This document shows, in pieces, positions 29,282 through 35,583 of a DNA stretch of 37,954 nucleotides. Source of the stretch: Candidatus Fermentithermobacillaceae bacterium (GTDB lineage Bacteria > Bacillota > Sulfobacillia > Fermentithermobacillales > Fermentithermobacillaceae); NCBI GenBank assembly GCA_012837895.1, contig DUQH01000047.1, forward strand, positions 1-37,954, read 5' to 3'. Every line of letters starts with the position of its first letter. Position 1 is the first letter of the stretch. The position numbers were made by a program, and so were the translations under genes. Below the pieces are notes generated by a model. The model saw only the letters and a program-made list of their open reading frames with translations, was not told the origin of the DNA and did not search any database.

Positions 29282-30655
29282 TCACAGTTTCTTCCTGCGG
29301 TTTGAAGGAGGAATTCCCAGTTGGGACCGGTACTTGGCAACTGTGCGCCGGGCGATCTCTACGCCCTGCGAGTTAAGGCCGTGGGCAATCTGGCTGTCGG
29401 TTAACGGAGCCCCTGGGTCTTCATTGCGCACCATTTCTTCAATCATTCTCTTTATGTTGTACTGGGAAACCTCTTGCCCGTAGGACTCGACTCCAGGAGA
29501 AAAAAACATCTTGCATGGAAACACCCCGAAAGGCGTATCCACATACTTTCCGGATACCGCCCTGGATACTGTAGAATCATGTATATCCAGTTCGTCTGCA
29601 ACATCCTTGAGGGTCATAGGCTCAAGATGCCCCGGACCTTCCAAGAAGAACCGCCGTTGCCGTCCCACGATGCTCTCCATCACCCTGGATATGGTTATCC
29701 TTCTCTGCTCTATGCTTCTTAACAGGAAACGGGCCCTTTTCATCTGCTTGATCAGGTAACTCCGGGCGTCTTTCTCTCCGGATATAAGCAGTTTCCTGTA
29801 ATAAGGGTTCCACCTGATAGACGGCAAGGCGCTGTCGTTTAGGATCACCACAAACTCGTCACCGATCCTCTTCACTGCAATATCAGGCACTATGAAAGTA
29901 ACATGGCCTCCTGAAAATGCCGCACCGGGTTTGGGCTGCAGTTTGACTATAGAGTCCCTGGCCCTTAGCACCTGCTTAAGGCAAGCATTTGTGCTTTGGC
30001 ATATCTTGCTGTACCTGCCCCGGGCAAGGTCGTCGAGGTGGTGCCTTATGATCTCTAGCGCAAGCGGGCTCAAGCCCTTGGCTTCAGCTTGCAGTTCAAG
30101 GCATTCCCTGAGGTTCCTGGCAGCAACGCCAGGTGGGTCGAACTTCTGGACCAGTTTGAGCACACTCTCAACCTGTTCCGGACAACTTGCTGTGGCCGAG
30201 GCAATCTCCCTGGGTGTAGACTGCAAATACCCGTTGTCATCTATGCTTTCAATGATGAAACGGGCAATGCTTTGCTCCTTAGGGTCCAGACGTATTACCC
30301 CTAACTGGGATAACAAATGCCCCCTGATTGAAACATTGGGTTGGGCAGAAGTGTAACGCAAGGGGTTGTATTCATCCAGGCGCCTGGCTGAAGAGCTGCC
30401 CCTGACTCTCCCTCCCAGGCCGAGGTCTGAAGAGTCAAGGAAGTAGGCCATCCAGTCTTCTTCATCTTCGTCTTCATGCAGTTTTTCCGTGGTCTCGTCA
30501 ATCAATTCCAAGAGAGGGTTCTTCTCAATCTCCTCCAGGATCAAGCCAGAGAGCTCCTGAACGTTCATCTGCAAAATCATGATAGCTTGATGCAGCTCAG
30601 GCGTTAAGACGAGCTTCTGTGTTTGGACAAGTTCGAGCCCGTAGGCCGGTTTCAT
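29282..30655 (-). CDS. rpoN: RNA polymerase sigma-54 factor RpoN
   Basis: A 457-residue sigma-54, which directs polymerase to -24/-12 promoters and needs an AAA+ activator. Region I is seen as LELVQTQKLVLTPELHQAIM with the Gln/Leu-rich helices. An acidic region II follows (EDEDEEDWMAYF), then the core-binding domain. The helix-turn-helix lies around LDIHDSTVSRAVSGKYVDTP, and the RpoN box is ARRTVAKYR at 435-443. ATG 30655 has GGGGAGGGG close upstream. No sigma-54 activator gene lies in the window. It follows the P-loop/Asp23 gene by 58 bases and may share its transcript. Confidence 0.96.
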   Translation of the reverse strand: MKPAYGLELVQTQKLVLTPELHQAIMILQMNVQELSGLILEEIEKNPLLELIDETTEKLHEDEDEEDWMAYFLDSSDLGLGGRVRGSSSARRLDEYNPLRYTSAQPNVSIRGHLLSQLGVIRLDPKEQSIARFIIESIDDNGYLQSTPREIASATASCPEQVESVLKLVQKFDPPGVAARNLRECLELQAEAKGLSPLALEIIRHHLDDLARGRYSKICQSTNACLKQVLRARDSIVKLQPKPGAAFSGGHVTFIVPDIAVKRIGDEFVVILNDSALPSIRWNPYYRKLLISGEKDARSYLIKQMKRARFLLRSIEQRRITISRVMESIVGRQRRFFLEGPGHLEPMTLKDVADELDIHDSTVSRAVSGKYVDTPFGVFPCKMFFSPGVESYGQEVSQYNIKRMIEEMVRNEDPGAPLTDSQIAHGLNSQGVEIARRTVAKYRSQLGIPPSNRRKKL

Positions 30656-30713
30656 GGTTCCCCTCCCCTAACAATACTATTTCAACACTGCTCGTCGCTT
30701 GCTCCGGCCAAGC

Positions 30714-31574
30714 TTAATCCAATCCGATTTTCTTGGTGATTACGTCTACGCTCAGCAGGTAAATTCCGGTAAGATACTCAAGCTTCTGCTTAAGCTTTGA
30801 CTGGACTTCTCTCATGACAGAGAACACTTCAACGCCGTAGCTAAGCACCAATTCGACTTGAAGGATAGCCCCGTCACCGGTGGTCAGTACCAAGACCCTG
30901 AGCACCCGTTTGACACCTTCGACTTCGTAGCAGATCTCGGTCGCTATCTGCATCACAACATTGTCGGCGATGTAGAAATTGCCAAAATAGCTGTATGTGG
31001 GCCTTACCACGCTTCGTTCCAATACGGCAGCTTTCTTCTCCCGGGCTTTCACAAGAATCTTAAGGGGGTCCACAAGATACCCTGAGAAAGTCTTCTTAAC
31101 CTCAAAAACCGGGGCGGGGATCACATGCTTGCCCTCTTGCCGCCGCCTCCACAAGGCCTCCCTGACCTCTTCTTCACTGGCCAAATCCCTTATATCCAGT
31201 GTAAGCGTAGGTTCAGAGAGCCCCAGCCTGGATATGATGCGCTCTATCATGGAAACGGAGGTGCCAAGCACCAGGACCCTTTGTATGTCCAGGTCTTCAA
31301 GGGCAGACCTGACTTCCAGAGCATGTCCGGCAGAAGTAAACACTGCCCTTCTGACCGCCGCGGTCTTGGTCTCCTCCCTTTTGGCCGATCTGCCCGCAAC
31401 GATCCTTGAACCGGAAATAAGCAAGCCGTCGTCTATGATTGCCTGGCAGCCGTATTCCTGGGCAATCCACATTGCGTGGTGGGACTTGCCTGTGCCGCTC
31501 GGGCCCACCAGTGCAATCACTTCAATGTGCTGCAAACCTGAACCGGTTCCTACTTCTTTCCCCGTGAGAACCAC
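30714..31574 (-). CDS. P-loop nucleotide-binding domain fused to Asp23/Gls24-like domain
   Basis: A 286-residue two-domain protein. Residues 18-140 are a P-loop NTPase-like domain with Walker A GPSGTGKS at 24-31, an acidic pair D48-D49 and a hydrophobic strand RVLVLGT at 99-105 that may be the Walker B strand. Residues 193-280 resemble Asp23/Gls24 proteins: YIADNVVMQIATEICYEVEG, then a beta hairpin, YGVEVFSVMREVQSKLKQKL and LTGIYLLSVDV. Asp23 proteins in Bacillota are membrane-associated envelope stress proteins without ATPase parts. The function of the fusion is unknown. GTG 31574 overlaps the TPR gene by 25 bases and the exact start is uncertain. No membrane segment is seen. Confidence 0.75.
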   Translation of the reverse strand: MVLTGKEVGTGSGLQHIEVIALVGPSGTGKSHHAMWIAQEYGCQAIIDDGLLISGSRIVAGRSAKREETKTAAVRRAVFTSAGHALEVRSALEDLDIQRVLVLGTSVSMIERIISRLGLSEPTLTLDIRDLASEEEVREALWRRRQEGKHVIPAPVFEVKKTFSGYLVDPLKILVKAREKKAAVLERSVVRPTYSYFGNFYIADNVVMQIATEICYEVEGVKRVLRVLVLTTGDGAILQVELVLSYGVEVFSVMREVQSKLKQKLEYLTGIYLLSVDVITKKIGLD

Positions 31575-33007
31575 CTGAAACCTACCTTCCCCCGTTCCTC
31601 TAGTTTGGGGACTGGAGCTACGCCCTTAGGAGGCTTGGCATCTTCTTTGACAAAACTGTTTACCAAGCTCAATACCTTCTTGTGGTCTTCAGTCTTTGCG
31701 TAATCCCCGGCAAACTGGATGAGTTCAGGCCATATTGCCCTGGATATAAACCCGCTGGATTCAAGGGCGAAATTGGGATTGTAATTCATAGCTTTCACCC
31801 AATGATCGAGGCCGTCCCCTGGATTACCCGAGGCAATCAGCACAGTGCCATACAGGAACTCAGTGTCTGACCTGAGTTTACGCGAATCCTTATCCTTGGG
31901 TTCAACTTGCGCCAGCTTATCAAGGAGTTCCTCAGTTATCTGCCTGGATTCAGCCATCTTTCCTGACCTGTAGTATAGGTCTCCCAACACCATCTGCGGT
32001 TGTGGGTTGGCAGGGTCCATCAGGCTGATAGCAGTCCACTCATCTATGGCCTTGTCAAAATTCCCTGCATTGACCGCCAGGGTAGCAAGGTTTTGCCGTG
32101 CAGGAAGGTACGCAGGATTCAAAGTTTTGCACTTTTCCCACATTTCCACTGCCTTATCTACCTGGTTTTTCTCAAGATAAGCAAGGCCTAGGTTGTAAGT
32201 GGCAAACAGGTCATCCGGATTGGCCTGGAGCACTTCCTCCCATTGAGCCATGGCTGAGTCAGTGTCTCCAGACATGGCATAAGCTTCTCCCAGGGTGGTT
32301 ATGGTCACGGTACTTTCCGGCTCAAGTTCTTTAGCTTTGGTGAGCGCTTCAATTGCTTTGGCGTGTTCGCCCTTGCCCAAATAACAAAGGCCTTTGTTGT
32401 AGAACAACAGCGGGGCTGTTGAGCCTAACCGTTCAGCACGCTCAAGCACATCAATAGCTTCATCATACATCTTGAGGTCTGTGTATATGGCTCCCACGTT
32501 GTGCAACGCCTGGAGGTTGGCAGGCTCCAGTTTCAAGACCTCAAGCCATTCGTTCAAAGCGTCCCTGATCCTGCCCTTTGCCAGGTACAGCTCCCCAAGC
32601 TGCGCCCTGGCTAGCACATTACCTGGGTCCGCATCCCGGGACTTCTCAGTATGGGCGATAGCAGCGTCCAGGTCGCCCTCATAAGCGCAGACTTTACCAA
32701 GGAAGTAGTGGGACGGCGCGTGGGACTTATCCAGGGAAACGGTCTTCATCCAGAAGCGTTTAGCCTCTTCCAAATCGCCTGAATCAGCCAAAAGGATCCC
32801 TAGGTAATAATGGGCTTCCACATTGCGCTTATCCAGTTCGATCACTTTCTCCAGATGTTCCCGGGCTTGGTCACGCTCGGCAAGCCTCATGTACGACAAG
32901 GCCAGCTGGAGTCTGGTAGCGATATCTTTAGGTCTTCTTGCCACATCTTTTTCCAGGTTGCTGATTATTGCACGAAGGGACTTCTCATCAATGTTCATGT
33001 TAGCCAC
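31550..33007 (-). CDS. TPR-repeat protein
   Basis: A 485-residue protein made almost entirely of tetratricopeptide repeats. About ten 34-residue units run without gaps from residue 28 to 367, each with the pattern of G/A at position 8, A at 20 and P near 32, for example units 62-95 and 266-299. A C-terminal 110-residue segment ends in the basic RWFSRGKK. There is no signal peptide or membrane helix, so it is probably a cytoplasmic scaffold. GTG 33007 has GAGGGG about six bases upstream. It is the first gene of the run leading to the P-loop/Asp23 protein and rpoN, and is divergent from iscR. Its partners cannot be told from sequence. Confidence 0.88.
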   Translation of the reverse strand: MANMNIDEKSLRAIISNLEKDVARRPKDIATRLQLALSYMRLAERDQAREHLEKVIELDKRNVEAHYYLGILLADSGDLEEAKRFWMKTVSLDKSHAPSHYFLGKVCAYEGDLDAAIAHTEKSRDADPGNVLARAQLGELYLAKGRIRDALNEWLEVLKLEPANLQALHNVGAIYTDLKMYDEAIDVLERAERLGSTAPLLFYNKGLCYLGKGEHAKAIEALTKAKELEPESTVTITTLGEAYAMSGDTDSAMAQWEEVLQANPDDLFATYNLGLAYLEKNQVDKAVEMWEKCKTLNPAYLPARQNLATLAVNAGNFDKAIDEWTAISLMDPANPQPQMVLGDLYYRSGKMAESRQITEELLDKLAQVEPKDKDSRKLRSDTEFLYGTVLIASGNPGDGLDHWVKAMNYNPNFALESSGFISRAIWPELIQFAGDYAKTEDHKKVLSLVNSFVKEDAKPPKGVAPVPKLEERGKVGFRWFSRGKK

Positions 33008-33074
33008 GTTAACCCCTCACGATACTAATATAGTGTAACCTACATTCATACCTTGTTCTTCGCTTCTAAGCGTT

Positions 33075-33103
33075 ATAATACCTCCTCTAGGATGTTCTCC
33101 AAA
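33075..33103 (-). promoter_or_regulatory. Possible promoter of the TPR-Asp23-rpoN run
   Basis: On the minus strand TTGGAG (33103-33098) and TATTAT (33080-33075) are 17 bases apart. A small palindrome, CGCTT-CT-AAGCG (33061-33072), covers the expected transcript start. The -35 match is modest, so this is tentative. Confidence 0.4.
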
Positions 33104-33133
33104 ACCAATTCAACTAACCGGATGTACTTGACT

Positions 33134-33163
33134 TGTTATAATCCTAGTAGAATAATAGGATTA
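33134..33163 (+). promoter_or_regulatory. iscR promoter (extended -10) with overlapping operator
   Basis: TGT-TATAAT at 33134-33142 is a perfect extended -10; there is no good -35. Starting inside the -10, TAATCCTA (33139-33146) and TAGGATTA (33156-33163) form a perfect 8-base inverted repeat with a 9-base spacer, covering the expected transcript start near 33149. Rrf2 regulators commonly repress their own operons from such sites, so IscR is the probable ligand. Confidence 0.7.
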
Positions 33164-33190
33164 GATTGTGATACAAGCTGGATTTCAACT

Positions 33191-33197
33191 GAGGTGA
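33191..33197 (+). promoter_or_regulatory. Ribosome binding site near the iscR start
   Basis: GAGGTGA at 33191-33197 is the only good ribosome site near the start of iscR. It contains the GTG at 33194 and lies six bases before a CTG at 33203 in the same frame. If it is the real site, translation would begin at CTG rather than GTG. Confidence 0.45.
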
Positions 33198-33649
33198 GAA
33201 AACTGTCTTTTTCGCTGTCGACCAAAGGGCATTATGCGGTATTGCTTATGTACGAATTGGCCAGGTCAGAAGACGATTTTGTGTCACTTGCCGAAATCTC
33301 CGCTGCCCAAAAACTTTCCCAGGGTTACCTTGAACAGATCGTAATCCCGCTGAGGGAACACGGCCTGGTGCAAGGCAAGCGCGGATTTGGTGGTGGCTAT
33401 AAGCTTGCAAGGCCGGCGGACAGGATCACCGTTGGTGAAATCGTGAAGGTGGCCGAAGGCCCTGTCGCGCCTGTCAAGTGCATGCACGACGATTTCTCTG
33501 ACTACGACTGCCCTGAGGATTGCAGAGCGAGATTGGTTTGGGAGAAAGTCGGCAATGCCATCGAAGGCGTCCTCCATTCAATAACTTTGCATGACTTGGT
33601 TGAGGGGGCCGCACACACCGGAAAAAAGGAGGACACAGACCATGAGTAG
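33194..33649 (+). CDS. iscR: Rrf2-family regulator, IscR-like
   Basis: A 151-residue Rrf2 winged-helix protein, most likely the Fe-S-sensing repressor of the isc operon. The start region SLSTKGHYAVLLMYELA and the recognition helix SQGYLEQIVIPLREHGLV with KRGFGGGYKLAR are family signatures. Cysteines C96, C106 and C110 (C-x9-C-x3-C) can hold a cluster as in IscR, though the spacing differs from C-x5-C-x5-C in E. coli. The frame is open upstream to 33053, but that part spans the promoter, so it is not coding. GTG 33194 is used here; CTG 33203 is possible. The 3' end overlaps iscS by 8 bases. CymR-like control of sulfur genes is the main alternative. Confidence 0.88.
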   Translation: MRKLSFSLSTKGHYAVLLMYELARSEDDFVSLAEISAAQKLSQGYLEQIVIPLREHGLVQGKRGFGGGYKLARPADRITVGEIVKVAEGPVAPVKCMHDDFSDYDCPEDCRARLVWEKVGNAIEGVLHSITLHDLVEGAAHTGKKEDTDHE

Positions 33650-34832
33650 TCAGCCAAACGCTCAAAGACAAGTCTACCTTGACCATTCGGCAACCACCCC
33701 GGTGAGGCCTGAGGTGCTGGCTGCTATGTTGCCATATTTCGCAGGCAAATTTGGCAACGCTTCAAGTGTTCACAGGTGGGGATACGCAGCAAGGGAAGCT
33801 ATCAATGACGCCCGGGAAAAGGTGGCCTCTCTCATTGAAGCTTCTCCTAATGAGATAATTTTCACGTCTGGCGGAACTGAAGCTGACAACCTGGCGATAA
33901 GGGGTATTGCCCATGCGAGAAAATCAAAGGGCAATCACCTGATCACCAGTCAGATTGAGCACCATGCAGTACTCCATACTTTTGAAGCTCTTCAGAAGGA
34001 AGGTTTTGAAGTCACCTTTGTCCCATGTGATAAGTACGGGTTAATCGACCCGGATGACGTAAGAAGAGCTATTAGGAAAGACACAATCCTGGTTTCGATC
34101 ATGCACGGCCAGAACGAAGTGGGCACGGTAGAGCCAATAAAGCAAATCGGTGAAATAGCCCGGGAACATGGGGTCTTGTTCCACACTGACGCTGTGCAGA
34201 GCGCAGGTAAGATCCCTATTGACGTCAAAGACATGAACGTTGACCTGCTTACCCTTTCAAGCCACAAGATATACGGCCCCAAAGGCGTAGGAGCCCTGTA
34301 CGTAAGGAGGGGCGTAAGGCTTACCCCCCAGGTCACCGGCGGTGCGCACGAAAGGATGAGGCGGGCAGGCACAGAAAACGTCCCCGGGATAATAGGATTC
34401 GGGGAAGCAAGCCGCTTAGCCAAGGCGGAACTTCCTGAAGAAGCAGAAAGGCTTAGCAAACTGCGCGACAAGCTGATTGAAGGGCTGCTCAGGGAAATCC
34501 CTGATGTGGCTCTCAACGGGCACCCGGTACTGAGGCTGCCTCATAACGTCAACGTGAGCGTTAAGTACTTGGAAGGCGAATCCATACTGCTCAACCTTGA
34601 CCGGATGGGCGTAGCTGCATCATCAGGTTCAGCCTGTACTTCAGGTTCGCTGGAACCGTCCCATGTGCTCCTGGCGATGGGCCTGTCACATGAGACTGCC
34701 CACGGATCCCTGAGATTTTCACTGGGCATGTCCAATACAGAAGAGGATGTTGATTACGTGTTGGAGATTCTGCCACCTATAGTCGGGAAACTTCGTGCCA
34801 TGTCGCCGTTAGGCCCAGGCAGCGGTTTATGA
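33642..34832 (+). CDS. iscS: Cysteine desulfurase IscS/NifS
   Basis: A 396-residue PLP enzyme that removes sulfur from cysteine as a persulfide and gives it to IscU. The N-terminus VYLDHSATTPVRPEVL is typical. SGGTEADNLAI binds PLP phosphate, H108 stacks on the cofactor, D183 is in FHTDAVQSAGK, and K209 in LSSHK carries PLP. The active cysteine is C332 in SSGSACTSGSLEPSH, with the longer mobile loop of group I enzymes. I use ATG 33642, which has AAGGAGG upstream, not the upstream open frame that lies within iscR. It is followed by iscU after 20 bases. Confidence 0.96.
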   Translation: MSSQPNAQRQVYLDHSATTPVRPEVLAAMLPYFAGKFGNASSVHRWGYAAREAINDAREKVASLIEASPNEIIFTSGGTEADNLAIRGIAHARKSKGNHLITSQIEHHAVLHTFEALQKEGFEVTFVPCDKYGLIDPDDVRRAIRKDTILVSIMHGQNEVGTVEPIKQIGEIAREHGVLFHTDAVQSAGKIPIDVKDMNVDLLTLSSHKIYGPKGVGALYVRRGVRLTPQVTGGAHERMRRAGTENVPGIIGFGEASRLAKAELPEEAERLSKLRDKLIEGLLREIPDVALNGHPVLRLPHNVNVSVKYLEGESILLNLDRMGVAASSGSACTSGSLEPSHVLLAMGLSHETAHGSLRFSLGMSNTEEDVDYVLEILPPIVGKLRAMSPLGPGSGL

Positions 34833-34852
34833 TGTAAAGGCGGGGATAAGAC

Positions 34853-35272
34853 ATGTACAATGAGAAAGTTATGGACCATTTTTTCAATCCCAGAAACGTA
34901 GGGGAACTTGAAAATCCTGATGGCGTTGGCCAGGTCGGAAATCCTGTGTGCGGGGATATGATGAGGATAACCCTGAGGATAAAGGACAACAGGATTGAAG
35001 ACATCAAGTTCAGGACTTTCGGGTGCGGGGCTGCGATTGCCACCAGTTCCATGGTGACTGAGTTGGTCAAGGGGCTCACTTTGGAAGAAGCACTGGAAGT
35101 TTCAAATAAGCAAGTGGCAGAATCCCTGGGCGGGTTACCCCCGCAGAAGCTGCATTGCTCTAACCTGGCGGCCGAAGCAGTACACGCTGCAATTCAGGAT
35201 TACTACAAGAAGCAAGGGATTGACATAGAAATCAAGACAGAGGAGCACGAACACCAAGAACACGGGCACTAA
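34853..35272 (+). CDS. iscU: Fe-S cluster scaffold IscU with His-rich tail
   Basis: A 139-residue scaffold on which Fe-S clusters are built. Ligands are C33 and D35 in PVCGD, C58 in FGCGAA and C102 in KLHCSN, all intact. The C-terminus after residue 128 is unusual: EEHEHQEHGH has four histidines among acidic residues and may bind metal. The same coding pattern continues in frame beyond the TAA for 31 codons. ATG 34853 is preceded by a G-rich GGCGGGG site. It is the last gene of iscR-iscS-iscU, before the terminator at 35390-35424. There is no A-type carrier, HscAB or ferredoxin gene, as is usual for Gram-positive isc operons of this kind. Confidence 0.95.
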   Translation: MYNEKVMDHFFNPRNVGELENPDGVGQVGNPVCGDMMRITLRIKDNRIEDIKFRTFGCGAAIATSSMVTELVKGLTLEEALEVSNKQVAESLGGLPPQKLHCSNLAAEAVHAAIQDYYKKQGIDIEIKTEEHEHQEHGH

Positions 35273-35368
35273 GAGGACGGGCATCGAGAGAACGAGCACC
35301 AAGAACAGGGACACCAATATAACACAGTGCCAAACTATGAGAAGACGCATTTCAGTCATTGCCCCTAG
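35273..35368 (+). other. In-frame His-rich remnant after the iscU stop
   Basis: Directly after the iscU TAA the same frame stays open for 31 codons to TAG 35366-35368. The first codons again encode His, Glu and Gln at high density (EDGHRENEHQEQGHQ), echoing the tail before the stop. The DNA contains near-copies of GAGCACCAAGAACA. It looks like a decayed or extended tail made by tandem duplication, now outside the protein. Confidence 0.5.
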
Positions 35369-35389
35369 TGATGCATTGACACTTTCACG

Positions 35390-35424
35390 CAGCTGCCGGA
35401 TAGGTGTATCCGGCAGCTGTTTTT
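35390..35424 (+). terminator. Intrinsic terminator of the isc operon
   Basis: CAGCTGCCGGATA (35390-35402) pairs perfectly with TATCCGGCAGCTG (35407-35419) around a GGTG loop, followed by TTTTT at 35420-35424. This 13-base-pair stem with T-tract is a textbook Rho-independent terminator, 118 bases after iscU. Confidence 0.95.
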
Positions 35425-35583
35425 CCCGCTTATTCCCTCTTTGTTATATTTACTGCTAAAATTGTCGAAAGGGAACATACGCCTTGAAAATTTCGTCTGA
35501 ACAAAACAAGTTATTACGATTACTATATCAGGTAAGAAATCAGCATAAGATCGAACCCCATAAGAAGCGAGAGGTAAATACAT
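35425..35583 (+). other. AT-rich leader of the amidase gene
   Basis: Together with 35273-35424 this makes a 311-base stretch without a gene. This part is AT-richer than its surroundings and should hold the amidase promoter. TAAAAT at 35457-35462 and TTGAAA at 35484-35489 are weak elements without proper partners, so I do not name a promoter. GAGAGG about nine bases before ATG 35584 is the ribosome site. Confidence 0.4.

Noticed and set aside
30997-31578. A 193-codon open frame on the plus strand opposite the P-loop/Asp23 gene.
   Set aside because: The minus-strand frame has Walker A and Asp23 features and couples to its neighbours. The plus frame has no ribosome site or known family.
33053-33193. 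N-terminal extension of the iscR frame by 47 codons.
   Set aside because: It spans the extended -10 promoter and operator, so it cannot be part of the main transcript, and the conserved Rrf2 sequence begins after it.
35273-35368. Reading iscU as a broken gene.
   Set aside because: The full IscU core with all three cysteines and the aspartate is intact before the stop. Only an optional tail would be affected.
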